From Saprolegnia diclina VS20 (lineage: Eukaryota; Oomycota; Saprolegniomycetes; Saprolegniales; Saprolegniaceae): a stretch of 64,000 nucleotides of DNA. The DNA is taken from the NCBI RefSeq assembly GCF_000281045.1, contig NW_008246072.1, positions 716,399 through 780,398 of the forward strand, written 5' to 3'. Shown in pieces: positions 42,629 through 52,753 of this stretch (the first letter of the stretch is position 1; every line of letters starts with the position of its first letter). Below the pieces are notes generated by a model. That model did no database searches and was not told where the DNA came from. It saw nothing but the letters and a program-made list of their open reading frames with translations. The position numbers and the translations under genes were made by a program.

Positions 42629-43783
42629 ATGAACGTTCCTCTCTCTCGGACATCGCGGTCGTGGCACGCACTGCGCAAGCAGACGACGACGCTGCGCATC
42701 TCGCCGTCGTCGTCTCGCCACACGAGTCTTGTCCGGTCGTTCTGGACGCCGTCGTCGCCGCTACAGGTGGCCGTCGCGGGTCTCACAGCCCTCGGTATGA
42801 GCACGGTCGTGTCGCCTACCTCGGCGCACAGCCGCGCACATGCGCACAAGAAGACTACGAGCATTCGTGAGACCTGCGCCACGGACCAATGGACCATCTG
42901 CGATGACGCGCTCGGCACAGGAGCCTTTGGTGTTGTACGTCTTGGCGTCTCGCGCACGACGGGCGAGAAGGCAGCAATCAAGTCGCTGCACGCCCACCGC
43001 GCGTCATTGCACCGCGAAATCCACGCGCTGCGAAAGATCAAGTCGCTTGGCGGTCACAAGAACATCATCGACCTCAAGGACGTGTACACGGACGCGGACG
43101 ACCGCGTGTGCGTCGTGACCGAACTCGTCGCGGGCGGCGAGCTCTTTGAGCATATTGTCACCTATGGCGCGTTCTCCGAGCTCGACGCGCGCAAGATGAT
43201 TCACGACATTGCGCAAGGCATTTTGTTTCTTCATGCGAATGGACTCGTGCACAAGGACCTCAAGCCCGAGAATGTGCTTTTGCGCTTCAAGGAAAAGCGC
43301 GCCGACAACGAAGCCAAGCTCGCCGACTTTGGCAGCGCGGGCCCACCCAGCGTGTTTAGCCGCACGGACGACGTCGGCACGTCGGCGTACTTGCCACCGG
43401 AGCTCCTTGAAGCCACCAAGGACGGCGTGCTGTGCTCGCAGGCCGCCGACATGTGGGCGATCGGGTGCATTTTGTACATCTTGCTCACGGGCATGCATCC
43501 GTTCGATATGGACGGCGCGCTGCCCGAAGAACTCATCGAGATGCGCATCAAGAAGAGTGACGTGAGCTTCGACCACCCGCGCTGCACGGATCTCTCGGCC
43601 GACGCCAAAGACCTCATTGCCAAGCTCTTGGCCAAGAACCCAACACACCGCCTCTCTGCGACCGAGATGCTCGAGCACCGATGGATGACGCAACAGTCCC
43701 AGACAAACCCGCTATTTACGATCGATATTTTCCACCCGACAGACACCACTCGCCCCCTGTACACTAGCGCTACTGAAAAGTAA
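42629..43783 (+). CDS. CAMK-like Ser/Thr kinase with N-terminal mitochondrial-type leader, 384 aa
   Basis: The ATG at 42629 (an in-frame ATG at 42566 is the alternative) opens a leader rich in Arg, Ser and Thr with no acids, like a mitochondrial presequence, then a hydrophobic stretch (LQVAVAGLTALGMSTVV). The kinase domain covers about residues 85-355: glycine loop GTGAFGVV, ATP Lys in AAIKSL, catalytic loop VHKDLKPEN, DFG in LADFGSAG, and PPE for APE. The usual HRD is HKD, so it may be regulated without activation-loop phosphorylation. The layout resembles CaM-dependent or phosphorylase kinases. No calmodulin-binding helix is evident. Kinase identity is firm; localisation is inference. Confidence 0.88.
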   Translation: MNVPLSRTSRSWHALRKQTTTLRISPSSSRHTSLVRSFWTPSSPLQVAVAGLTALGMSTVVSPTSAHSRAHAHKKTTSIRETCATDQWTICDDALGTGAFGVVRLGVSRTTGEKAAIKSLHAHRASLHREIHALRKIKSLGGHKNIIDLKDVYTDADDRVCVVTELVAGGELFEHIVTYGAFSELDARKMIHDIAQGILFLHANGLVHKDLKPENVLLRFKEKRADNEAKLADFGSAGPPSVFSRTDDVGTSAYLPPELLEATKDGVLCSQAADMWAIGCILYILLTGMHPFDMDGALPEELIEMRIKKSDVSFDHPRCTDLSADAKDLIAKLLAKNPTHRLSATEMLEHRWMTQQSQTNPLFTIDIFHPTDTTRPLYTSATEK

Positions 43784-44918
43784 TATACGATTCAATGAAC
43801 CTGTCTTTTAGCGAGGGACTCGGAGGATTTAGTACTGCTGCCCAGCCAAACCGGCAGCACTTACTGATACTAGTATCGCAAGAGCTATCGCAAGCCTATG
43901 CAGATGTACAGTCATGGGGATCAGCCGACAACGCCCAACGACACCCTTTCGAGTTGCTCCACGGCGTCGGCGTACGATGTGGCGAACTTGCACGACCTCC
44001 TTTCGGTTTGGCAACGTTGTCGGGCGTGGCCTGGGAGTGTTGCGAGAGAATGCCTTGAGGTAGGGAAGGACTACTAGTACGATACCCGTGTTGTCAGATG
44101 AAGGCTTGCGTGTGGAAGTCAAGTCAAAATATGCGTTTGGCGACTAGAACGGATAGCTACTACAGTACATAACGACCTAGAAAGCAATCGCTAGGAGATT
44201 AATGCGCCGAGAGAGCAGCGTAGCGTAATGAAAGTCACAAAGAACGTACGAACTAGGTACTAGTACACTACTGCCGTGTTGAGCCCACGTATCGCCAGCG
44301 TGGAGCTCCGTTCAATGGGCGCCTCCGAACGAGTTGCTGTCGCTTGGGCAGCACTCCCTTCGAGCTCTCTCGTCAGTACCGTTTACCACAGAGGTACTAC
44401 CTCAACGCGACAGAACGTGCTGCTTGCCATCGCCAGATCTGCCGCAGGCGACCAGCAATTCCACACAAGGTTCAGACGCCGTGGCGTCGACAGCATAGCC
44501 CGAACCCACGTCCACCTCTGTCTCTCCGCTGTCCCCGTACGGTCGCTCGACATTCCATCTTCATCGGCAACCCGCATTCTCTCCCTTCTCCACGCATCAT
44601 ACCGTGACGATCTTGCGTCATCTCTTCACCCGCCATCTCATCTCGCCAACGCTCCATCAACTCGAGCCAAAGCGTCGATCGGCCAACGACTCTATGGCAA
44701 CCCAGCAGCAGATCGTACAGCGCCAGAAAGGCCAAGCAACCCGAGGTGCTTTGACACGGCGTGTTTATCCGTATAACGATCTCGGTATCCGTACCTGCCT
44801 GTGGTTGGTGGAACGGCGAAATCCTTTGAAATTGAATAAAACCCTTTGAGACTGAATGCGATTTGAAAACCAGTCATTTTGGCTGTGGGGAATTGAGTTT
44901 GGCATTTGACATTTTACC
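43784..44918. other. Intergenic region upstream of ribosomal protein L8
   Basis: No credible gene. Near the right end two imperfect direct copies of CCTTTGAAATTGAAT / CCTTTGAGACTGAAT lie at 44823-44857, followed by an initiator-like TCATTTTGG, as expected for a strong ribosomal-protein promoter. Confidence 0.5.
44873..44888 (+). promoter_or_regulatory. Initiator-like element of the L8 gene
   Basis: GTCATTTTGGCTGTGG begins about 45 bp upstream of the start codon and matches the oomycete initiator pattern. The paired CTTTGA repeats lie just before it. Confidence 0.35.
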
Positions 44919-45890
44919 ATGGGTCGTGTTATTCGTGGCCAACGTAAGGGTGCCGGCTCGATCTTCCGGTCGCACACCAAGACGCGCAAGGGCGCCGCCG
45001 CTTTCCGCGTGAACGACTACGTCGAGCGTGAGGGCTACATCAAGGGCGTGATCAAGGAGATCATCCACGACCCGGGTCGTGGTGCCCCGCTCGCCCGCGT
45101 CTCGTTCCGTGACCCGTACCGCTACCGCATCCAGCACGAGCTCATGATCGCGGCCGAGGGCATGTACACGGGCATGTTCATCTACGCCGGCAAGAAGGCC
45201 AACATGGCCGTCGGCAACATCCTCCCGCTCTCGCAGCTCCCGGAAGGTACCATTGTGTGCAACGTCGAGTGCCGCATCGGCGACAAGGGCAAGTACGCTC
45301 GCTGCTCGGGCGACTACGCCGTCATTGTCTCGCACGACGAGGACAAGGGCAAGACCAAGATCCGTCTTCCGTCGGGCTCCAAGAAGACCATCCCCTCGGC
45401 GTAAGTTTTCCATTCGATATTCGATCGCCCGGGCGCAAGCCCGTGGCACACGCCCACGCAGTATGCGTACGCTGCTGCGTGGTGCTGTGTAGTAGTTCCC
45501 ATACTACTTTCCCCGCTTGATGCGGTGCGTAAGTATTCCGATGGGCGCGCTCGATCTCTCTCTATGGGTTGGCAGGCATTGATGGTCAAGTTGCTGTGTA
45601 GCTGCCGTGCTATGGTCGGTGTCGTCGCCGGCGGTGGCCGCACGGACAAGCCCCTCCTCAAGGCTGGCCGCGCGTACCACAAGTACAAGGTCAAGCGTAA
45701 CGAGTGGCCCAAGGTGCGTGGTGTTGCCATGAACCCCGTGGAGCACCCCCACGGTGGTGGTAACCACCAGCACATTGGTCACCCGTCGACGGTCCGCCGT
45801 GACGCGCCCGCCGGTAAGAAGGTCGGTCTCATCGCCGCCCGCCGCACGGGTCGCCTTCGTGGCATCAAGAAGCTCGAGAAGGACAACTAA
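44919..45890 (+). CDS. RPL8: 60S ribosomal protein L8 (uL2), 256 aa
   Basis: Core protein of the large cytosolic ribosomal subunit next to the peptidyl transferase centre. Starts [19 protein letters not shown]. Two exons; the intron 45401-45601 is 201 bp, by far the longest in the window, which is common in ribosomal protein genes. The second exon begins [12 protein letters not shown] and includes [16 protein letters not shown], the nearly invariant loop whose His is functionally important, then [17 protein letters not shown]. Codon choice is more biased (many GGT and CGT codons) than in neighbours, as in highly expressed genes. Length matches the human protein (257). Confidence 0.98.
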
Positions 45891-45956
45891 ATGGTTGGCC
45901 TACCTCGCTAGTCTTCAAGTCTTGGAAATGTCAATACAACACGACTCAAAACAACA

Positions 45957-46365
45957 NNNNNNNNNNNNNNNNNNNNNNNNNNNNNNNNNNNNNNNNNNNN
46001 NNNNNNNNNNNNNNNNNNNNNNNNNNNNNNNNNNNNNNNNNNNNNNNNNNNNNNNNNNNNNNNNNNNNNNNNNNNNNNNNNNNNNNNNNNNNNNNNNNNN
46101 NNNNNNNNNNNNNNNNNNNNNNNNNNNNNNNNNNNNNNNNNNNNNNNNNNNNNNNNNNNNNNNNNNNNNNNNNNNNNNNNNNNNNNNNNNNNNNNNNNNN
46201 NNNNNNNNNNNNNNNNNNNNNNNNNNNNNNNNNNNNNNNNNNNNNNNNNNNNNNNNNNNNNNNNNNNNNNNNNNNNNNNNNNNNNNNNNNNNNNNNNNNN
46301 NNNNNNNNNNNNNNNNNNNNNNNNNNNNNNNNNNNNNNNNNNNNNNNNNNNNNNNNNNNNNNNNN
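45957..46365. other. Assembly gap, 409 N
   Basis: Run of N bases between L8 and the PH-like gene. Any 5' exon of the PH-like gene may be hidden in it. Confidence 1.
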
Positions 46366-46455
46366 CGGTAGCCGGTCGCAAGATGGCGGCGAGCGTACTG
46401 GCATGATCTCCGTACGCGAGCTATTCATAGCGACGCGATCGTCGCCGTCGGCTCA

Positions 46456-47463
46456 ATGCAGTTTCGATCTCCAAGTAGTAGCATGGCGCGGCTCGCAGCA
46501 CGCGAAGACGCATGCAAGCTCCTCGCGCAGAGCCTCAACGAGAAGGCGTCTTACGATGAACTCATGGACGAGCACCGCAGCGCATGCCAGTGCTGGTCCG
46601 TCCTCCTCGAGGTACTCCTACTTCCATGTCCATCACGCTAGCCTTCTCATGTGCGCAGGGCCTGCATGTGCCCTGCCTCGACCTCCCGCACGCCTTGCAT
46701 CATGGCAAGGGCAGTGCGACAAAGCGCGAGCTACGAGACACGATGCTCTGGCTCCATCCCATGACGCTCCAGCTCTGCTTCTCCAGTGTCCACGAGTACC
46801 ACGACCGCATCCCGCGCCTCCCGCTCGCCCATGTACGCTTCGTCCAAAGCGGCCGCGTCATCAGCACGTCGACAAAGGCGCCGCCCCTCATGCCGTACCC
46901 GTGCCTCTCGCTCACAACCTACCACGGCGACGTGGTGCACATTGGCTTTGCCACGTCACAGCTGCGCGACTACGTCGTCGAGATGCTCAGCGAGATCGTC
47001 CAAGTCGTCGACGTCATGGCGCGCGTCCAGGACCACGTATCCTCGATCCTTTCCGCCTCCTCCTATCTTCTTCTCTCGCTAGGTCGCGCAGCACCTCAAG
47101 CGTCGCGACTCGGTCGGAAGCAACAACGCAATCGCCTCGACCGCGTGGACGCCCCATGACCTTGAACTATGGCTGCACGACCGGCAGCTCGCGCCGCTCT
47201 ACGTGCCGCTGCACGCGCACCTCTCGCTCGCGTTCGAGGTCCATGGCGACGCGTACGAGCGGTTCCTCTACCTCAGCGACGACTCGATCCAAGCCATCAT
47301 TGCGAATGAGAGCAACCAAGAAGGCGCCGCCGTCGCCGAGCTGCGGTGCGCGCTTGGCACGCAGCTGCAGCTCGCGCGGGACGCCAAGGCCAAGCTAACA
47401 GCTGCGACCAATTCCACCAAGCGACGAAAGCCTTCCCTGCGGTGGCCACTGCGCTTTGCATAA
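46456..47463 (+). CDS. PH-like domain protein of unknown function, 304 aa or longer
   Basis: Three exons (introns 46612-46658, 47037-47082). The ATG at 46456 is the first in frame after the assembly gap; an in-frame ATG lies at 46483, and earlier exons may be missing. The middle part (RELRDTMLWLHPMTLQLCF, VRFVQSGRVIS, CLSLTTYHGDVVHIGFATSQ, LRDYVVEMLSEIVQVV) has the strand pattern and closing helix of a pleckstrin-homology-like fold. The C-terminal third includes WTPHDLELWLHDRQL, reminiscent of a SAM-like helix, and a helical end. Probably peripheral membrane or scaffold protein; unproven. Confidence 0.6.
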
Positions 47464-47517
47464 GCGAGCAATAAGAACCGTGACGAGGTCTGTCGTTGCA
47501 GTACAACTCGGATTCTC

Positions 47518-49129
47518 CTACGCGAGCACGGCCAGCATGTCGGCGACCGACGTGAACTTTTCCCGGGGCTTGCCGACCGCCGCGCCCGCGGCTTCTTCCG
47601 CGGCTTCAATCCGGGCGTAGTCGGCCCACGTCACGACGCGGGTGGTGGCGGCGAGCGTCGCATGCAGCTCGTCCGCGGGCTTGGTCGGCGCCGGCAGCGT
47701 CGGTGCGTCGGCCATCAGGCTCGCAACTGTGTCCCGGGCGTCGTTGATGTTGGTGCCAATGATGCCGGACGGGCCGCGCTTGACCCAGCCGGCGCAGTAG
47801 AGTCCGAGGACCGGCGCTTGCGTCGCGACATCCACGATGCGTCCCGAGATGTTGGAGAGCACGTTGCGCTTCGTGTCGAACGGGACATTTTCGAGCGGCT
47901 GCGACTTGTACCCGATGCTGCGCAGGACGAGGCCGCACGGAATGACTTCAAACGCGCCCGTTCCAGTCGCACGCTGCTTGTACGCGTCACCGTCGAGCGC
48001 GTTGACTTCGACCTTGATGGCGCCGACGCTACGCAAGCCCGTCGTCGCCGCTTGCACTGCAGTGGAAGAGGCACGTACCGCGTCGGGTCGTTGGCGTCGG
48101 GGAGGAAGGCAACGGGCGAGAGGAGGAACCGGACTTGGATCTGGCGGTCGCGCGCCGCATGCACCGTGTGCTCCTTGGCCACGGTGCCTACTCTTCGCAT
48201 TGAGGTCAAAGGAAAAGACTGCCGAGGTCGTACTGAGAAGCTGGTAGATGCGCTTCTGCGCACGCGTCTCTTCAATCTCCTGGAGCGACGATGGATTGAG
48301 GCCGGCGTTGAGCTCGATGGGGTCGACGACGCACGCTGCATCTTCGAGACGCGTGATCTCGCGGAGCTCCTTCATCGTGAACGCTGCCTGGGCGACGCCG
48401 CGACGACCGACGAGCAGCACCTTCTTGATGCCTTTGGCTGCAAGCGCATCGAGCGCATGCTGGGAAATGTCGGTCGACGCGAGCTCGGCCGGCGACTTTG
48501 ACAAAATGCGCGCGCAGTCGACGGCGACGTTGCCTTGGCCGATGACGACGGCCGTGTCACCGTTTAAGGGCACGTCCAGGTCACGGAACGACGGGTGGCC
48601 GTTGTACCAGTTGACAAACGACCGCGCCGCCATGACACCGGTGAGGTCTTCGCCGGGGATGTTGAGTTTGCGGTCGTCGGACGCGCCGGACGCGAGCACG
48701 ACCGCGTTGTAGTACGGCTTGAGCGCATCGACCGAGACATCGGCGCCGACGCGCACGTTGCCGAGGAACGTAAAGCGCGGGTTCGAGGCCACGTCGTTGA
48801 AGTCGTTCATGACGTTCTTCACTTCGGGATGGTCCGGCGCGACGCCCGAGCGCACGAGGCCTACGCAGTGCGCCATGAGATGCCTGCTCGGCGGCGACGA
48901 CGAAGAAGAAGGAGGGACCATAGGGCGTCGGGAGCGCTTCGAGCATGTCGATGTGCACGCCAGCATGCTCCTTCAAGAGGTACTTGGCCGTGTAAAAGCC
49001 GGCGGGGCCCGAGCCAACGATGCAGACGCGCTTCAAGTCATCGGCCTGCACGCTCATGCAGCGGAAGAGGCCATGCGGGCGGCGCGCGGTCGCGGCCATC
49101 GCGCGGAGCGAGCGGCCGTGGTGCATCAT
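47518..49129 (-). CDS. FDXR: NADPH:adrenodoxin oxidoreductase (ferredoxin-NADP+ reductase), mitochondrial
   Basis: FAD enzyme that passes electrons from NADPH to mitochondrial ferredoxin for iron-sulfur cluster assembly and heme A/sterol chemistry. Four exons (48919-49129, 48234-48860, 48079-48187, 47518-48028) give 485 residues, as in the human enzyme. The leader [20 protein letters not shown] is a presequence. [19 protein letters not shown] binds [13 protein letters not shown] is a family motif, and [16 protein letters not shown] binds [23 protein letters not shown] closes the fold. A read-through frame that skips two introns is open but loses the conserved [10 protein letters not shown] stretch, so the spliced model is preferred. 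A perfect CCGGAT palindrome sits 5-20 bp upstream of the ATG. Confidence 0.95.
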
Positions 49130-49133
49130 CTCT

Positions 49134-49149
49134 GCAAATCCGGATTTGC
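49134..49149. promoter_or_regulatory. 16-bp perfect palindrome with CCGGAT core at the FDXR start
   Basis: GCAAATCCGGATTTGC is self-complementary over 16 bp and lies just upstream of the FDXR ATG. It shares the ATCCGGAT core with sites near GLDC, SOD and DPH1. Confidence 0.45.
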
Positions 49150-49532
49150 GGCGCTGGGTTCGATGGCTATCATGCGGCCATTGGTAGAAAAGTTGTCAAG
49201 CGCTAACGCTGATTGGTCCGTACGTCGAAATCCACGCGATCGATCGCGAATGCACCAACGTTGGAGTGATCACAATGCCAGAGGCAGAATACGGTACCAT
49301 CACCACCCAGCATCAAAGCTCGGAGCAAGGTCTCCTGGACGTCAGTGGGTCAACATGGTCTGTGCATACCGGCGTGGGGAGCTCCAGCTGCGGCCTCTTC
49401 GGGCGACAGCTGCATGGAAGGCTCCGAGCTCAACCAACATGCGCTGGACGCTCGCAAGATGCAACGCATTGGAAATACATCGTGTTGCAGTTAGTAGCTG
49501 CTACACTAAAGCGACGACGGGAGGCCGCGGCT
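49150..49532. other. Intergenic region between SOD and FDXR
   Basis: Downstream of SOD and upstream of FDXR, both on the minus strand. No protein-like frame. Confidence 0.45.
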
Positions 49533-50266
49533 TCAGATCGGGACGGCCTCGCCCTTGGAGGCGTGGTTGGTGTAGTACTCGCCGACCTTGTCCCAGTTGA
49601 CAACGTTCCAGAAGGCCGAGATGTACTCCGGGCGGCGGTTCTGGTACTGCAAGTAGTAGGCGTGTTCCCAGACATCCAAGCCGAGGATCGGGATCATCGA
49701 GATCTCCGAGTTGGGCATCAACGGGTTGTCCTGGTTGGCGCTCGATGAGACGGCGAGCGTGCCGTCGGCCTTCACGCCCAACCACGCCCAGCCCGAGCCG
49801 AAGCGCGTCAACGCGGCGGCGTTGAACTTCTCCTTCATGGCATCGACCGAGCCGAACGCCTGTTCGATCTTGGCCTTGAGCTCGCCCGTGGGGCCAGCCT
49901 GGCTCGTGCCCGGCGGCGCCATGAACGTCCAGAAGAGCCTATATGCCATCGTTAGCCATGCCGCCATCGCATTGCGCCATCGTACGTGTGGTTGTAGTGA
50001 CCACCGCCGTTGTTGCGCACAGCCGGGACCGTGGCCGTCTTGACGATCTCGACAATCGACTTGCCGGCGAGCGAGGGTTCCTAAGGCAGGTGGCATGAGC
50101 GGCCATGGCCTTGCCTCGCAGGCAGACGTACCCCGGCAATGTAGTTGTTGATGTTGTTGATGTAGGCCTGGTGGTGCTTGGTGTGGTGGATCTTCATCGT
50201 CTCCGTGTCCACATACGGCTCGAGGGCTTCGTAGGCGTACTTGAGGGGCGGAAGGGTGAAGCTCAT
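49533..50266 (-). CDS. SOD2: Mn-type superoxide dismutase, 211 aa
   Basis: Converts superoxide to oxygen and hydrogen peroxide. Exons 50132-50266, 49986-50080 and 49533-49938. Metal ligands are visible: His in [15 protein letters not shown], His in [13 protein letters not shown], Asp and His in [12 protein letters not shown]. The GGGH segment without Gln, together with a Gln in ANQDNPL in the second half, is the manganese pattern rather than the iron pattern. The protein begins [15 protein letters not shown] with no presequence, so this copy is likely cytosolic unless an upstream exon exists. An initiator-like element and a CCGGAT motif precede it. Confidence 0.94.
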
Positions 50267-50270
50267 CTTG

Positions 50271-50291
50271 GTTGCAAAAGGCAAAATGGGC
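50271..50291 (-). promoter_or_regulatory. Initiator-like element of the SOD gene
   Basis: On the minus strand GCCCATTTTGCCTTTTGC lies just upstream of the ATG at 50266 and matches the oomycete initiator plus flanking pattern (CATTTYNC then TTT). Confidence 0.4.
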
Positions 50292-50390
50292 TCACTTCCA
50301 TCTTACGCGACGGATCGTATTTTTATGCTTCCACATACAAACATCAAGCTTGGATTAAACACCCGCATAAAACTAGGAGGATCCCTCGTG

Positions 50391-50400
50391 TCATCCGGAT
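50391..50400. promoter_or_regulatory. ATCCGGAT site upstream of SOD
   Basis: TCATCCGGAT lies about 125-135 bp upstream of the SOD start. A related GTATCCGGAC lies further out at 50570-50579. Confidence 0.3.
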
Positions 50401-51059
50401 AACAAGCCGAGATTGTTCGCGACGCATACAAACACCAAGTAGAACGAACCTCGGAATTCGGCGTGTCGGCCACCTTTTTCACACGCGAGAAATGTGGTTT
50501 TCAAGAAACGCACCGGAATCAGCTTGTGCACCGGCGTCTCTCCACCGCACGCACGGTTTATACTCCCTGTATCCGGACGACGTAGCATTTTCCACATGTG
50601 GGAAACCAACGGCGAGGATCGGCGCCATCACGCGCAACGATTGGCGGAGCTAGGACCAATGAACGGGCCGCCTGACGAAAATGCGTGGCGCGCTGCGAAC
50701 TTCAAGTTCGAGAACGCCCACGCGAGAGGCGGCGACGCTGACGCAGCATCCAGGATATGTGCATGAACTATAGCGTTGTGCTGCGCTCTTAGAACCAACT
50801 GGCTTAAGCTAGAGAGGGATCGACGGCGTGCAAGTGATCGAGGATGATTGCGCTCGGAAGGAACTTCGCCGTCATTCCGAGGTGGTCACGATGAGCCACA
50901 CAACCTTGGTCAGCGCCGAGGTCCAAGGTTGGTCAACGAGCAACCCAAGCAGCAGCCATGCTTTGCAGACGGTCGAACCCGCTGGTCGCATCGCGATGCA
51001 TCCTTCTCGTGAGCGACAACCCTTGGCAGGATCTCGGTGGAAGCTGCAAAGCTGACACG
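50401..51059. other. Intergenic region upstream of SOD
   Basis: No protein-like frame supported by an ATG and a domain. Separates the SOD promoter from the ZIP relic. Confidence 0.4.
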
Positions 51060-51400
51060 CTTTCGCCGGTAAGAGACTCAACGACATGATGCCCATGCGG
51101 CCGAGGATCGCGATCGAGACAGCGTTGCCATCGGGACGAAACTTGACGGCCGACGGAATCAGCTCCTTGATCGAGAGCGTCACCATCATCTATGTACCAG
51201 CGCCAAGACCAAGCATAGCACCCTCCACGGTCGGGTTGAGACCGTCACCGATGATGAAGAACGCGAGGATGGCGCCGAGAGCGACGACGCACAGGCCCAC
51301 CAAAAGGCTTTGCAGCGGTTGCCAGTGTCAAAGTAGACTGGCGTCGCGACAGCAATGCCTTTACCAATCTCGGTGCAAGGCGGTTGTGCCACAAGGCGTT
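51060..51400 (-). pseudogene. ZIP-family metal transporter relic
   Basis: Minus-strand pieces match the second half of a ZIP zinc/iron transporter. IGKGIAVATPVYFDTGNRCKAFWW corresponds to the helix that normally starts HN-x-PEG (here the metal-binding His-Asn is not recognisable). After a frame change and an apparent internal deletion, VGLCVVALGAILAFFIIGDG and EGAMLGLGAG follow, then an in-frame stop, then MMVTLSIKELIPSAVKF, which matches the family's last-but-one helix. Neither end continues into a full protein. It is a host gene relic, not a mobile element, and sits between SOD and MinC. The stop falls in a TACATAG string too short to be an intron. Confidence 0.55.
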
Positions 51401-51643
51401 GTGCCAAGAATCCTGGCGGCGACCACGTCCTTGCGTCTGCCATGAAGGCCACATGAGCTTGTACGCCTATGCTAATGCCGAACGCGCTATATGTGTGCGT
51501 GCTGCCACTTACAAGAGCACCCGCCTCCTGACAGCTCCTCCTGACCTTGTCCGCGCTGCTCAACCTGCTGTCTTGCCCTGCAGCTTGACACGGATCTTTA
51601 CAAAGTGCGTAATGTTAATAACACTTGGTAATTTGTCTCAGGC

Positions 51644-52673
51644 ATGGTGCTTGCACAGGCCCGGCAGCAGGCGCAGAAGGCAGTGGCCATGGCCGGCGCC
51701 TCGATGGCGGCCACGGGCATCCACGTCCTCGGCGGCGCGTACCTCATTCCGACACTGCGCCTCCACGCGCCTGTCCGCGTCAACGGCGAGTACGACATGC
51801 GCCGGCTCGTGGAGCAGTCGCGCACGAACTGGAACCTCCGGGGGCCTGTCATCCTCGACTTGGCCAACGTGAGCTCGAACGGGTCGCCGCACAACTCGCC
51901 GATCCGGTCCTCGGAGCTGCGCTCGCTCATTTACGCCCTCCGCAGCGAGAACCTCCATCCGATCGGGATCACGAACGCCAGCGAAGACATCAAGGCGATG
52001 GCGTGGAAGTCGCTGCAGGTGCCGAGCATCATTAGCACACGCCTCGAAGACGATGGCGACTACGAGGCAAGCGACGCCATGAACCGCGTCGCAATGCATC
52101 AACTCATGGAAGAGGCAATGGGCCACGAAGAAGCAGCGCAGGCCATCATCGGCGAGCGCCTCGATACACCGTCGGCCCCTGCCGAAACCCCGGTGGTTGC
52201 CGCCATCGCATCGACACAGCGGGGTATGATGGTCGTCGAAGGCTCCGTTCGCACGGGGCAGCAAGTCTACGCCAAGGACCAAGGGCTCGTCGTCCTCGGC
52301 TCGGTCAACTCGGGCGCCGAGGTCCTTGCCGACGGCGACATTCACATCTATGGCACACTCAAGGGCCGCGCGCTCGCCGGTATTGGTGGCAACACGGACG
52401 CCAAGGTACGTTCCATCAACTCACGGCTACATAGCCATCTCAATCGTTCGAAGGTCTACGTGCAAAAGTTCGACGCCGAGCTCATTTCGATCGCCGATAC
52501 GTTCACGACGTGCGACGCCCTCGAGGCGCGCGAGATTGGCCACGTGGTAGGACTCCCTCGCATTGAACTAGAGACATTCTCATCTCTGGGTCAACTAGGT
52601 CGACGACAAGCCCACAATCGTGTGGCTCGAAGACGGCGCGCTTCAGTTCAAGTCGGTCGTGCCCGGTCCCTAA
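51644..52673 (+). CDS. minC: MinC-like septum-site determining protein, probably mitochondrial, 309 aa
   Basis: Bacterial MinC inhibits FtsZ polymerisation to place the division site; some eukaryotes, including stramenopiles, keep a mitochondrial Min system. Exons 51644-52405, 52454-52546 and 52599-52673 close in frame. The N-terminal MinC_N-like part runs from about residue 38 (LRLHAPVRV, MRRLVEQS, GPVILDL). From about residue 205 the MinC_C beta-helix is clear: VVEGSVRTGQQVYA, LVVLGSVNSGAEVLADGDIHIYG and GRALAGIGGNTDAKVYVQKF. The first ATG follows a likely splice acceptor (TCTCAG at 51637-51642), so a leader exon with a targeting sequence may lie upstream; none was resolved. Composition and short introns match its neighbours, so this is a host gene, not contamination. 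Confidence 0.9.
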
Positions 52674-52753
52674 TTTTCGCCTCCAATTTCTACCAACTCG
52701 TACATATTTCTTGCATTTTGTACAAATATTTTTTGATTGAAAGTCGCCGTCGG

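Noticed and set aside
44276-44776. 166-codon plus-strand frame upstream of ribosomal protein L8
   Set aside because: Starts at a non-ATG codon, has no domain, and lies in the promoter region of a highly expressed gene.
47518-48966. Unspliced 482-codon reading of FDXR
   Set aside because: Stays open through two introns by chance but replaces conserved sequence with Pro/Arg-rich text; the spliced model restores the family sequence and length.
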